Shown: positions 1-11,512 of the stretch, one piece after another | Layout of the letters: each line of letters begins with the position of its first letter | Numbering within the stretch: position 1 is the stretch's first letter | Assembly: GCF_036370855.1 (NCBI RefSeq) | Contig: NC_088112.1 | Coordinates: forward strand, 21,258,469 to 21,322,468 | Length of the DNA: 64,000 nucleotides | From: Dromaius novaehollandiae | Lineage: Eukaryota > Chordata > Aves > Casuariiformes > Dromaiidae | Reading direction: 5' to 3' | Notes under the pieces: model-generated | Databases searched by the model: none | The model's input: only the letters and a program-made list of their open reading frames with translations | What the model was told of the DNA's origin: nothing | Position numbers and translations under genes: made by a program

Positions 1-3000
1 TCTCTTTCCTCCTCCTTCCTTGCCCTCCCTCCCTCGCACGGCGGGTGAGTCACAGCGGTGGCCTGACCCAGGCTCTCCCCGGCAGAGCAGCCGTGGCAGC
101 AGGATGAGAGCAGACCTCGTGGGCCAGGAGGGAGAGGTGCACGGCCGGCACCCGCAGCCTCTCCCGACACGTCTGCTCAGCACGTTCAGGGTGCAAACCC
201 CATGCCGAAGGGTCTCCCTTGCCCTTGGGGACCTGCTGGGTCCAGGCCTCAGCAATGAGCCCTCCAAGGCTGGGCAAAGCCTGTCCACCCCAGCCTAGAC
301 CGGCCATCGTCTTCTGGGCTACCCTCCAAATCCTTACCATGACAAATGTTGTGCACCACCACCACATCCCGGGTCACTGGGAAGGTTTGTCTAGACTTGG
401 CAGTCTCTGGGTGCATGTGGGGACGGGACACACCAAACTGTTGCTCAGACACCTGCGTTTCAAGGCCAAATTTTGCAAACGAGTCCATGGGTGCCTATCT
501 TAGGTGACTGTCTTCCAGGCCATAGCAAGCTCATGTGCGGCATGCCCTGCTGCCCACAGACATTGCTCACAATTTCTGTGAAGTGGCACTGCCCACCGCC
601 ACCTTACAGAAATTAAGGAACAGGACCCGTTTGTGTAGGAGCGTGCGGCAGCGGTGGGCACTCCGGAAAGGCTCCTCCTGCCCTGTGACACTACGTGCTG
701 CTGGTGTCCATCTCCCAGCAGTGTGCTATGTGAGCCAGCACACAGCCTCCCCCGAACAGCCTCTTCCACCACCAGCACGAGTTGTGCTGGAGAGGTCTTC
801 TTCAGCAAAAGGTCCCTCCTTAGCTCCTGGTAAGAGCCGAAGAGGAAGAAGGGGGTGATGTACCTGTCCTGGGTACCAGCATCCTGACGGCAAGTCCGGG
901 ATGGGAGTCCAGGCACTGATAGCGCAGAGTGCTCTCCTCATGTCCTTGTCCTGGTCTCCTGCACGCACAGGTCCAGCCGCTCAGAAGCGCAGACGTGCAA
1001 AGGAGCAGCCTGCCACCCCGCTGCCGTTGGCCACGGAAACGTGCCGTTAAGGTGCTAAGCCGCTGGGCCAAGGGGGAGGCGTGCAGGCATGAGGCTGTGG
1101 GGTCTGCTGGGATGCCTCTGAGGAGCTGAAGCAGCATGAGGGAGACAGACACTGCACAGTTCATCCACTGCCTAAACAAGGACTAGACCCCAGCACACCG
1201 TTTCTTCTAGTCCACGCGCATGCTCCCCTGCCAAAGGCTCTTCATTTATGCCAGAGCAGAGCCAAAACCAGACACAGTGATCAAAGACGACAGAGAACTT
1301 GGACGCCAGAGCACAACAGAAGCACTCCAACATGACAATTCAGAGGTACAGTTACTACACCACCGAATTAAATCATTCTCCAAACTGGGAAAGCAACTGT
1401 TGAGTTACCACCAAATATCAACTAGTTAATGAAGAGGAGATGAGCCATCAGTCTCTTGTATAAAATACATCTTCAGGCACTGAGGGAAGGAGCCAAGCTG
1501 GCTTCTTCGAGGGTATGGCCTTCCCAGGCTCCAGCAGGCCTCGGAGAAGGGAAACTCTGCTGTCAAACGGCAGCTTAGACACAGAAATGCAGAGGCTGCG
1601 CCCATTCTCCCTTCCTCCCCTCTCTCCTTTCCTGTTCAAGCACCACTTCGGCTGACCCTGTTTCTTAGCTCTGAGGATGAGACGACGGGAGATAAACAAC
1701 GGCATCATTCTCCCAGTCGGTTCTGCAGAAAGGGAGGCGATGACTTCATGGCCGGGTGAGGGTAGCCTCGACTGCAGCGCTTGCAGTCAGCAGCCAAATC
1801 TGGACTAATACACTGCACGGGCAATTCCACTGTTTGATTTTCATGAACTATTTGGCAGATTACTCATTTTCTCTTGTTGTTTTACTTCCTTTTTGATGTT
1901 CATTTCTCATTAGTCACTTTTCAGGCTTCAGAAACTTTTTATTTTCTGTAGAACATGATGCTACTTTTACAGGGTCTGGAACACGATTTTTTTTCTCATT
2001 AATATGAGGTGGCTTTACGACTGAAAAATTAAGTGTCCCTTTCTGGCCACCTTTCCAGAGCCAAACTTCAGATGGTCAGTGGGTGGGGCGACAAGCTTGA
2101 AAACACCCATTACAAATTGTTTGGATTCATCATCTGTGTTTCTCACAGACTTGCTTAGTTTCAGACGAGTGAATGAGAAGGTAGTGAATCATTACTGTTA
2201 AATATTGCCAAGTTGTTTGCGTATTTGCCAACAACTGCCAAAGTCACTGCACAAATTTGATAAACAGTAGTTTAAAGATGCCAGAGATGTGGGGCCATGG
2301 CTGCTGCCAGAGAGCACGGAGGATGCTCAGGGGGCTTGAATGTGATTTAACTGTAAACTCTAACCCAGACAAGTCTTTTAACTACTCTCCATGGACACGA
2401 ATGTCTGAAAATATTCTAGAGATTTAAAAATATTCTAGATGTAATTTGTTTCAAACAAATGGTGAAGACTATTTATTTTATTTTTATGACCAAACTTTTT
2501 TGGTTTTGACTTACTAAAGAAGGGTAGAAATAGGCCCTGATGTATACCATGGCCTCTCTGCTGTCAAGGCTTGATGTACAGAGACAATAATGTATGCCAA
2601 CCTATACAACAGCCCGACTATCACTTGGAATGGACTGGACAGATATGGAGGCTTTCTTTGAAATCTCTTGTGACAGAATAGACATTTTTTAGAATTTAAC
2701 AGCTAAATGCAGAATTTATCCCATCTCTATTTTTTTCTGAGAGGCAAGAAACTCACTGTGGTTCTCCAGGACAACACTCCTTCGAGGGAGCAGGGCTATT
2801 TTCCTTGCTTCCCTAAAGTTTTCAAGCTAAGAAAAAGTCTATGATTCTTAAAGTATATGGATCCTGCTGAACCCCCTATTAGATACAGAGAACACCAGTA
2901 GATTCTCAAAAAATAAAGGAAATAAAAAGGCAGGCATGGGGTCAGAATGTCAAGAGGCACAGGATGAGTTAGCCTTGGACTAATTCCTGGTTATTTCATT

Positions 3001-6000
3001 AGTCTGTACAATACTCCCCCCGTCCCCATAAAGGAAGGGCATGCCTCTGTGACTCAGAGGTATTTTTTTGAGTAACTGCAGAGGAAGTAATACAAACCAT
3101 GGGAGTACCTTTTCACTAAATAAAATAAAAACTCTTCCTGTGCTCAGAGACTATTCCAAAATGCACAGCCCGTGCTCTTTAATCAGTCTGACTTGGGTCC
3201 ACATCCAAAGGCCCCTTTCCAAAGAAGACAACACACTGTCCAGACTGCTGGCCAAGAACCAGCAACCCCAGCCAGAGTACGAAATGTGAAAGGAATGTCC
3301 TCGGGCTGGGTGGGGGAGAGCTGCACATCTGCAACAGATGCACCAGCTTCAGCACAGGGACCAGCAAGGATCATTTTAGCTCAGTTTCTAAATGGCAGTT
3401 TAAAGCTTCTTTGAACTGCATGGAGAGCAATGGTTTCCTTCCTTCTGTAGATGCAGACCACGGAGATATAATACTCTAACTCCTTCCAGGACTAAGACAA
3501 AGAAGTATTAATTGTGTTGTACAAAGAATGTGATAAAGCATTCCAGTCTCTCACATTCAAGATTAATTGAAATTGGAAGAGATACAGGGCTAAAGAAGAC
3601 TAACGAGGGGAATAGAGAGCTGATCATGCCCGAGGAGCCTAACAGCTTGGCTGCCTTAGCTGATCAAAATGAGGGCTGCTGATCTGTGTTAAGTGTCCTC
3701 TATAAATACGACTGGGGCAAATATATGAGAAGAAATAAAAAATTTTCAGTTAAGGCTAATGTTGCACAAGCATGTATAGGTACAAAACTTGACACAAGTG
3801 CGAGGGGGAAATAAGGGGAAAGTCTATAACATTCGAAGCAGTGAAAGGGGATGCTGATCAATCTTTCCACAGAGGAATGAGAACAAGAAGCTAATTTTAA
3901 CATGAAGTGTCATGAATGAGTAAAACCATGTTGTGGCTAGCTAGGGGGACTTGACTTAGTCAAGGTCATCTTAAGGCCTCTGTTGCCACCTTGACAGAGC
4001 AGTCATGCACATTAGGTCTAGACCAAGCACAAGACATACCGTGCTTGTGCTGTAAGTCCTGTTTCAGTGTACATGAAATACACGGGCTCTGCTCATGGTG
4101 CTCCAGATGTTCGGTCCTATGAGACAGCCCCAGAGGACTGTTTCAAGGCAGTCTGGGCCAGCACATCATCCATCAATGTACCCTTAGTCCTGTGTATTCA
4201 CATTGACACACATTGCTCGGTGGAACTATGGCAAAATGAAAATTAGATGAGATTTTAAAGTTTTAAGAGGTCAGGAGGGTCTTCTTCTAAGAACATGGAA
4301 AATTCCCTGATGCAATGTACTCTAAAAAATTTCTGCCTTCCCCCTAAAATAACAGGAAGCCTCACAAGACATGTTTGTGTGATAATTCAGGTGTCTGAAT
4401 TCCTATGAGTGATTTAAATGTTCTGGATGACCCAAAAGTTCTTCAGTGAACTCTTCAGAGAGAGTGAATTTCACTCAGAAGGAAGAGTCCCAGCTTTTTG
4501 CAGTAGCATCACTTTACTGAGACTTTCCAACAGGATTTTTATTTTTATTATACAGAATACAGCTCATAAAAAGGAAGCCCTTCATCTCTCTAGGCTTAGA
4601 AAAGTGATTATTTCTGTTAGTTTTCAATTAATTCCTAATGGGTTAGGCCATTTTCTGGTCATTAATTTAATTCTGTATCTGACTATGACACAGGTATTTC
4701 AGACGGCTTCATTTAAGACTAAAATCATACCAGAGATTTATATCTCATCAGTGCAAGTCCTCACCAGATTTTTTGGTGGAGGAGGAGGAGGAGGAGGTGG
4801 AGAGGGGTGCTATTTGCATGAGCCCTCACTGGAAATTCCCTCCTGCCATCACTCAACATCCCACAGCAGTTATCCCCGAGATGCAGAGAAGGAAAGAAAG
4901 GTCAGCAGTGATCCCAGTACGAGAGAAGAGCAGAGTGGCCGCAGTGGTTTCATTTCTGAATGAATATTTACAAATGAGTCAATGCTTTAGAGACCAACTG
5001 ATTAGTGTACGTACATGAATACACCACAAGTTCCATCCTCCTTTCTGATTTTATCAGCCCTTTTTTTTCCACCGTGGCTGCAATCTAAGAATATATCTGC
5101 ATGTCATGCTATAAAAAGAATAAAGAGAACAAGGTGGAGTCCTAACTTAATAGTTCTGTTTTTTCCAGCAGTAAAAGTCTGTACTGCCCACACTTTTCCC
5201 TTCTGCCCACTGAGCAGGGACTGTCATTTCTTCAGCCAGTTTTGAGATAATACAAAATCCCTGATGCTCACCTATCTGAAATTTAGCTACACTCCAAGTT
5301 CTGACTGCCCCTTCTAAAGGAAGAAATCCTTCCATGTGGTTTGAACCTAGCTACAACATACTGTATCAGAATGCACTCTTGCCCAAGCAATATATATGGT
5401 CCGATACTTTCCTTTAAATCATACTATTTTCGGTTTTATCTCCACCAGCCACAGCAGAGCCACAGAGGTGTGACGTTTTGAACCAGTCCATTCGTTGTCT
5501 GGAGGTAGCAGGGACTGGGGCGAGTACCTGAATCTCAGGAGCGATGCTGCTGTTCCGTGTGCGTAATGGATAGTGTGTTACGCACTGCAATGGTTCACGC
5601 TATTTCTGAACTCACTGAAAACAGAGGAGGAACAGGGTTTCCTTACAAGAGGCCAGCTATACACCATGCTGACTAGTATTCCCTATTATTCAGCCTGAAA
5701 TCTGGCTGAATTGATGTAAATCTGCTGATAGCACAACGCAAAGCTGCTGTGTCCGCTGTCCTGAAGCGGCTGGTGCTCTTCAATACCCATAAACAAACAG
5801 AAAAGGAGAACCTGAAGGACAGAGCTAGTTTTATCTAGCGGTAAAACTATGCCCCTGAGGGCAGCACAACGAAGAGGTGACGAGGAAGGGCTGCAGAGGA
5901 ACCTCGTGACTTTAAAAGTCTTGATGATAAAAAGGCAGATGAAATTCATCATAGACAAATGTAAACACATGAAAAGCAAACACGGTTTTACAGATAATAC

Positions 6001-7380
6001 CATGATGGGTTCTGATGTAAGAAATACCACGCAGGGAAGATGCTGGAGTTGTAACAAATGCTCTGTGAAAACATCAGCTCAAGAACAAATAGCAAAATAC
6101 AACATTAGCATAGGAAAGGCAGCATCTGTGCTACAGGCAACAACTTTTATCAGCTCACCTAGCACATGTGTGGCTTTATTGCCTTTACTTTAGGGGGAGG
6201 AAGGGCACCTCAGACATGACAGCCTATGTACTCCTATGTACCGCTCATTTTTTTAAGGGTAGGAAAATCTAATGCGTATTGAAAAATGTTAGTAAAATTT
6301 CTGTAGTGTAAAGGGAGTGAGATTTTAAGTACAGCAAAATGTTTAAAGAAAAAATTCAGGATTTTTAGACAGCGAAGCAGCAATTTGCTGCATGTATCCG
6401 TGTGGTGCAGCCTACACCCTTCCTGCTGGTGCAAGTCCGGACACAGGGATCAGCAAGGGGAAAGGCCAGCAGCAGCTCTGCCCTCCTCCCCGGCAGGCTC
6501 TGACGGTGGTGCAGGGAGAAGGGAGGGCTCTGCACGTCCTTGCAGCTCCGCAGGGCCCCGTTGCAGCTCACCGCAGAGATCCTAAGGGGGCTGCTCTCTA
6601 CCTAAAGGTGTGCACTGAGCTCGGTACGAAATTCTGCCTGAAACGTCGGCAGTGGGACCCATCCAGTGACCAAAAGTTCTTGCGGATTAAGTATATGGAA
6701 AACCGTCTAAATAGCTTCAGCCTTCTCAGGGAGAGTGCAGACCTTACCCGGCCCCTGCTCCCTCCAGGAGCAAGGAAGGAGCTGTCACCCTTTGGGGCAG
6801 TGCCAGGGATGTGCAGGGCACGGGCTGCGCCCGACCACACGCTCAAACCACGTCTCCAAAACCCAAAGGCACCTCCTGAGCGCACAGCGTAGGACTCCCA
6901 GATCCCATTTCTTGGAATGGGCACTGTTTGTCCCGCCTGGCAGCGTTTACTGAAACTGCTCCCATCGTCCTCAAACGGCACCTAAGGAGAACCTTCTGCA
7001 ACCAGGGCTGCGAGGGGCCTCAGCGGGGCCCCTCAGTCAGAGGCCCTTTCCCGGGCGCGCTGGTACCTCTTCCCGGCCTGCAGCTGGGCTCATAAAATGC
7101 AACGCGCCATCTCAGAAGAGCTCTTGAACTTGTCATTTACATAGAGAACAAAGCAGGTAAAGATTTCAGTGGCATTCAGGTAGCCCTGGTTTATCTTGCA
7201 CCAATTCTTTGCACTACATTGGTTCATAAAAATATTTGAACATTTAAAAACAAAGAGAGGCTTAAACATCTGAATGATGTAGCTCCTACTAAGCTTAAGG
7301 GAGGATCTTTATTTTAGAAACATGTAGGTTCCTAAATCAGATAAGAACCTAACAGGTTCCACTTTACAGGTGACTTCTCG
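1..7380. other. Intergenic stretch left of the cytokine cluster, no gene supported
   Basis: I find no spliced gene here. The open frames are mostly under 140 codons, overlap on both strands and have no recognisable motif. The longest (4418-4963, + strand) crosses a GGA microsatellite and looks like chance. The first 1.7 kb and 6.4-7.1 kb are GC-rich and the rest is AT-rich. In mammals ACSL6 lies on this side of IL3, but no ACSL6 exon was recognised, so it is probably further left. Confidence 0.55.
4773..4806 (+). repeat. (GGA)n microsatellite
   Basis: A short purine-only tract of about seven GGA units followed by imperfect GGTGGAGAGG. It produces runs of Gly or Glu in overlapping open frames, which explains why those frames look long. 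It is a simple repeat without evident function. Confidence 0.85.
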
Positions 7381-7405
7381 CCTTTTAGACCTATCTGCGG
7401 CGAGA

Positions 7406-7421
7406 CATTAATCATTTCCTC
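7406..7421 (+). promoter_or_regulatory. CLE0-like AP-1/NFAT composite element
   Basis: The 16 bases CATTAATCATTTCCTC lie 10 bases upstream of the TATA box. From memory, this matches the core of the conserved lymphokine element 0 of the mammalian GM-CSF promoter, where an AP-1-like half (TTAATCA) adjoins an NFAT/Ets half (TTTCC) and mediates induction in activated T cells. The position just upstream of a TATA box is also as in CSF2. Function here is inferred. Confidence 0.65.
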
Positions 7422-7431
7422 GAGCGCCGCA

Positions 7432-7440
7432 TATATAAAA
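7432..7440 (+). promoter_or_regulatory. TATA box of the IL3-like gene
   Basis: TATATAAAA, 60 bases upstream of the ATG at 7500, in a GC-rich context. A start site about 30 bases downstream would give a short 5' UTR, typical of the cytokine genes of this cluster. Confidence 0.75.
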
Positions 7441-7499
7441 GGAAGCAAAGACCCAGCCGTGCACAGCCGAAGAGGTGGAAGCGCAGCGCCACGGTCACG

Positions 7500-7664
7500 A
7501 TGCCGCCCCTGGTTTTGGCTTTGCTGGCCCCGGTTTTGGCTTTGCTGTCCCTCTGCAGCTCGTCACCTCTGCCGCCAGCCGCCGACGCTCCCCGCACCCT
7601 CGTAGCGGACTGCGGCGCAAGCTCCCTGATTCAGGAAACGCTGAACGACATCCAAAAGCTAAAA
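7500..7664 (+). CDS. IL3: IL3-like exon 1: signal peptide and helix A
   Basis: It encodes 55 residues from the ATG 60 bases after the TATA box. The hydrophobic core contains a near-duplicate LVLALLAP / VLALLS made by a 16-base direct repeat. The exon ends at AAA before gttgag, which keeps phase 0 but lacks the usual G at the last exon position. Confidence 0.7.
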
Positions 7665-9500
7665 GTTGAGTTCGTTCCGTTTTCGTGACACCAGGTTCTC
7701 ACGCCTGACTCATTGTTTTTAGTGCAACGTTTGCTAACTGCATTTTATCAATCTGTTTCAGGGCATCACCGAAATGACACCTCTGGTAAGATCACTTTCT
7801 GGCTCAAACTGCAGCGTTTTGTGCTCACGGTGTGGTTAACATGCTTTCTGGGACAAAATGGAAGGATGTGGTATTGTCAAAGGTCCACCGAGGACATCTG
7901 CAATCTCTTATGTCCTCAAAATCAGTCTCGCCTGGCTCGTAAGCGGCTCGCAGGCTTTGCGGGAGAACGCGGCAGGGCTCGGACCCTTACGACCGGCGTC
8001 CCCGCAGTGCCCTATACGTTTCAGGGAGGTAAATCCTCCTCGACGAGCAGTTATCAACGCAAAATTATTCCCCTGAAAAATCAGCGCTCAGGACTTTGTC
8101 TTAGGTGAAGTGAGTGCATAACAGCTTGCTTCCAGCCAGTGCTGGTGATCTCCCGTTCCGCGGGGTAGGCTGTCAGAAGAGACGATCTCCCGAAGTCAGG
8201 TGAGAGGCAGCTACCTGCTGCCTTTGAAAGGGAACGGAGGGGAGCAGGTTCGTCCCCTTGGCTTTTTTTGGAAAAAATATCCACATCATTAGCAGACCAA
8301 CTCCAGCACCAGCATCAGCAACGAGTTTCATGAGCAAGCTCAACCGAGATGAATAGCAGCTGGTATGATCTGAGGTACTCTTAAACATTACTGCCTTCCT
8401 CTGTCTCAGTGTTGTGAAGGAGACAATTAAAAAGAAAACGGCCTCTGATTCTGTTTGATTCCACCCCGACAGTCTCACTCTGCACACAGATCCCTGGTTT
8501 TAAAGATACCTTCAGCCTTTAACAGAAGTCAGTAGAAAAGCACTGGGTTGCAGAACTGGTTGCCTACTCTAAGTGTCCCAAGTATTAATTATTGGTCTTA
8601 ATTACTGAGATATACTATTTCTTGAAACAGGCATTTCAATTCCATTAACAGGCACATCCTGTGACACCAACACAGGACAGAAAAGACTGAAATAACTATG
8701 CCTTTTTATTCCAGAATGACATGGCAGAGCAGGAGGATAACGTATTCACACATCTGGAAAGATTTATTCAAGTCCTGGAAACCAGCAAGCCATCAATGGA
8801 GAAAATAATTGTCCAGAAGCTGCGGAGAATCCACGCTGCTAGAAATTCCTGCGTCCGCTGGACGGTACGTTTGGGACGGATTTCCTGTTAGATTACTACA
8901 AAAAGATACTCGGGCGTTTCTCCAGATTACAAGGAAAATGTGCGCGCAGTAAAAGCACGCAGCTCCCGGTGGATGGAGGGATGGATGGAGGGATGGGAGC
9001 AGTTTCCTCCTAGCAGCTGCCACCCGGCCGCGGTCCGTGGCATGGGACGAAAACGCCCGTCCCAGGTCTGCCAGTTTGCTCGCCCCGTGGGAGAGTCACT
9101 TGAGCCTGAAAATCTAAACTGAACCCATTCCTTACGCTTTCTTACTGCACTGAGTATTTTACCCAGAGTCTTTGTGATCTTAAAAGCAAGGGGGAAAGAA
9201 CATACGAAATGAGGATCTAAACAAATTTGACTTTTGAAAAGAACAAAATCTGGCAGAGCCACACCAAAACACTCAAGCACTACAGCAGACCTGTTAGCAT
9301 TTTTTATACCAAAAAATAACTACAGTCATGAAATGGAATGTAATGTACATGTCCAAATTATGCTCTTTTAATACTTTTTTTTCCTGTATACCCCCTAGGA
9401 ACTTGTCTGGGAGCCAATGGAAGGGGAGGATTTTTTGGAAAATTTGGAATATTTAGTAAAGTTCCTAAATCACAATGCCTATCTGGAGAAAACAGCATAG
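7500..9500 (+). CDS. IL3: Interleukin-3-like four-helix cytokine (4 coding exons)
   Basis: Predicted coding exons are 7500-7664, 7762-7785, 8715-8864 and 9399-9500, all phase 0. They encode 146 residues. Residues 1-22 are a leucine-rich signal peptide. Helix A follows the first mature cysteine (VADCGASSLIQETL), a second lies in NSCVRW near residue 109, and helix D is DFLENLEYLVKFLN. Two mature cysteines, one in helix A and one before the last exon, match IL-3 (C16/C84 of the human protein) and not GM-CSF, which has four. The short second exon and all-phase-0 introns are typical of the IL-3/IL-5/GM-CSF family. The product would be a secreted haematopoietic growth factor acting through the beta-common receptor. 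The gene sits upstream of a second cytokine and P4HA2 as in mammals. The exon 1 donor (AAA|gttgag) is weak. Sequence divergence keeps the assignment short of certain. Confidence 0.72.
7762..7785 (+). CDS. IL3: IL3-like exon 2: 24-base microexon
   Basis: Bounded by a good acceptor (atctgtttcag) and donor (gtaaga), it encodes eight residues, GITEMTPL. It corresponds to the short second exon of the family, which is 42 bases in mammalian IL3 and CSF2 and 33 in IL5. Confidence 0.65.
8715..8864 (+). CDS. IL3: IL3-like exon 3: helices B and C
   Basis: It encodes 50 residues between ttattccag and gtacgt. The segment is amphipathic helix with acidic and basic heptads and ends with the second mature cysteine (NSCVRWT). 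In human IL3 the equivalent region is split into two exons; here I see one. Confidence 0.75.
8965..8998 (+). repeat. Imperfect GGAT/GGAGG tandem repeat in IL3 intron 3
   Basis: Units of ggatggaggg/ggatgg repeat about three times. The repeat lies in a CpG-rich part of the intron (8940-9075). Confidence 0.7.
9399..9500 (+). CDS. IL3: IL3-like exon 4: helix D and stop
   Basis: It encodes 33 residues then TAG, after a ccccctag acceptor. EDFLENLEYLVKFLNHNA aligns by eye with human IL-3 helix D (WNEFRRKLTFYLKTLENA). Confidence 0.75.
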   Translation, partial: ELVWEPMEGEDFLENLEYLVKFLNHNAYLEKTA

Positions 9501-9600
9501 TCTTCAAAGACGTCTGAAGCAGCCATGTTCCAGTCAGCCAGAAGACCTGATCTTTGCATATCTTTGTTTGCATAACCTTGCTCTGATGAGTAAGGCTATT

Positions 9601-9690
9601 GAAAGACATTATTTATTCATATATATGTTCATATTAATTTATTCTATTTATTTGTAGACACTTTGAGTTATTTATTCATCTTTATAACGA
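9601..9690 (+). promoter_or_regulatory. AU-rich element in the IL3-like 3' UTR
   Basis: Within 90 bases after the stop codon there are several ATTTATT/TTATTTATT motifs (around 9609, 9635, 9645 and 9669), embedded in A/T-only sequence. Such clusters bind TTP, AUF1 and HuR and make inducible cytokine mRNAs short-lived. Their place about 100 bases after the stop supports the gene model and a rapidly decaying transcript. Confidence 0.8.
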
Positions 9691-9839
9691 AAAAATGAAA
9701 AAAATGTTTACTTTAGCAGATTGCTATTTAATAATGGATGACGAGGAGCTACGTGGATCTTGTTTCCTTATCCCCATCACACTATTTTCTCTATCACACT
9801 ATTCAAAGCAACTTTTTCAAGGCTCAACTCTCCAGCACC

Positions 9840-9990
9840 TGCGTCCTCCCGAAGTCGGGGCGTCCCTGCGCCCATCAGGGCAGCTCGTGGGCGGCCGGAG
9901 AAGCAGCCCGGGGGGTCCGTGACCCGTCTGGACCCACATCTGCGATGCAGACGCCGGCACAGCCCCGAGCCCAGCGGGACCCTGGCTCCT
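9840..9990. other. CpG-rich patch downstream of the IL3-like stop
   Basis: About 150 bases with a dozen or more CpG dinucleotides and high GC sit between AT-rich flanks in the presumed 3' UTR or flank. No coding frame with recognisable content is present. Similar CpG-rich patches occur in introns 2 and 3 (7930-8045 and 8940-9075). Confidence 0.6.
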
Positions 9991-10501
9991 ATGAGCACCT
10001 CACCAGCATTAACTATCTAACTGAAAACTGGTGCCTAAGAACCTGGTACACACCCTATTCCATGTATTTTAACCAAAAGAAGTCTTCATATAGTCTGTTT
10101 TCATGCTGTCATACTCCAGCTATTTCAGCATTGGGTTCTCGCAGGTGGAGTTTCCCGCATGCCTTCAGTGCAGCGTTTTACATCTGTTTAGAGAAGGTCA
10201 GAAAAATTTTCAAAGCGGGATCTTGCAAAAGGATGTGATTGTTACTTTTAAAATCATGCTTAAGTACCTATATTAACTGAAGCAAAATAGAACGTTACTC
10301 TTTTATGATTTCAGTGACAATCATTTTAAAATGTAAAAAAAAGGAAGTGCAAATTGTGGAAACATAACTTTTTCTTAAGGATCTGTGTGCTGCCAACACA
10401 TCGCACATAAAATTTCCTTTTTTGTATTTTATAATAAGAGATTTGTGAAACTTTGATGCAAAATTATGAGATGTAATCAAGCTCTAATAGAAACTATGCA
10501 A

Positions 10502-10507
10502 AATAAA
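10502..10507 (+). terminator. Candidate poly(A) signal for the IL3-like gene
   Basis: AATAAA followed about 40 bases later by a T/GT-rich stretch. It would give a 3' UTR of about 1 kb, longer than in mammalian IL3. An earlier variant signal could be used instead. Confidence 0.4.
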
Positions 10508-11249
10508 TGTCTTCCACAAATGTATACCTATCATCTTTTTTGTGATGTATTATGGCGATTTAAAGAATATTTTGTTTAAACAAAACTAGAGTGATCTAAT
10601 CAGGGTCTTCTGCTGGTTAGCGGGCTGTTGGCTCTTAGCTGCAGCCGTAACCCAGTTTTGGCCACAGCATTTTAAGCAAGATACAGATAAACTGGGGATT
10701 ACCTAGAGGAAGCAACAGGAATAAAGAGATATTTTAAAGGAACATCTGAGCAAGGAATTGGGTGCAAGAGAGAGGAACTGTTACAACCTTCCAGCAAATG
10801 AAACACTGATGTGAAAGGGGGCAAGTTGGGAGGGGAGGTTGGAAATGGTCCATTTAGAGCAGGTTAGACAGCCACCGTCCAGAAACAGCCTCAGCATAAC
10901 CTGCTACACAGGTCGTTCAGCCAGATAATGTGGGATCCCCAGCCAATTCTTTCTACATTTTTTCCTGTTTTAGTGAATAGTAAAATCTTCATCACTTAGG
11001 TCAAAAAGCTTGCAAACATCTACTCCAAAACTGAGGAACAACAGTAGCAATTTTCATTGAAAGATTACATTCTCTTCAAGTATAAAATACTTTCCCTGTA
11101 TGACCTTCTATTAATAGGAACACTCTTCTTTACTAGTTAGTATTTTAGTTTGTCTTTATTTCCAGCAAATTAATATGCCCTTTCTGGATTCCAGTAAAGG
11201 GCAGCTTTTTCCTACCTATGCATTTGCATTAACCAGAGGAATGAAAGCA

Positions 11250-11512
11250 GCAGAACATCTGGTGTGGATGGTCAACAACCAGATGGGTAAAAAAATGGTT
11301 GGATGATTTGGCTCAAAGGATAGTGGATAGTGGGTCAAACTCTACCTGGAGGCCAGTAGCAAGTAGAATACTGCAGAGTCTGGCCTGGGACCTGTCCTGT
11401 TTTATGTCTTTACCGAAGACCTGGAGGGGACAAGGAAGTGCTTGCTCGTCAGATTTGCAGATGACACCAATTTGGGTGAACCAGTCAACACCTTATTAGG
11501 CTGGCAAGAGAT
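11250..11512 (+). mobile_element. Decayed CR1 LINE fragment, reverse-transcriptase region
   Basis: Translation in shifting frames resembles the CR1 reverse transcriptase. AQRIVDSGSNSTWRPVAS corresponds to the conserved segment before the polymerase core, a GLGPVLF-like stretch follows, then a FADDTNLG motif equivalent to the catalytic F/YADD box. Frameshifts and loss of the rest show it is a dead 5'- and 3'-truncated copy on the + strand. Sequence at 11540-11760 may be a continuation but is too decayed to call. Confidence 0.72.

Noticed and set aside
500..916. 138-codon - strand frame in the GC-rich left end
   Set aside because: Overlapping long frames on both strands are expected in GC-rich DNA; no motif or splice structure was seen.
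4418..4963. Longest open frame in the window (181 codons, + strand)
   Set aside because: It crosses a GGA microsatellite, has no recognisable domain, no promoter or splice context, and a composition typical of translated AT-rich non-coding DNA.
7500..9500. Calling the first cytokine gene CSF2 because of its CLE0-like promoter
   Set aside because: The protein has only two mature cysteines, placed as in IL-3, and its helix D fits IL-3; GM-CSF needs four. It also lies first in the cluster, where IL3 is in mammals.
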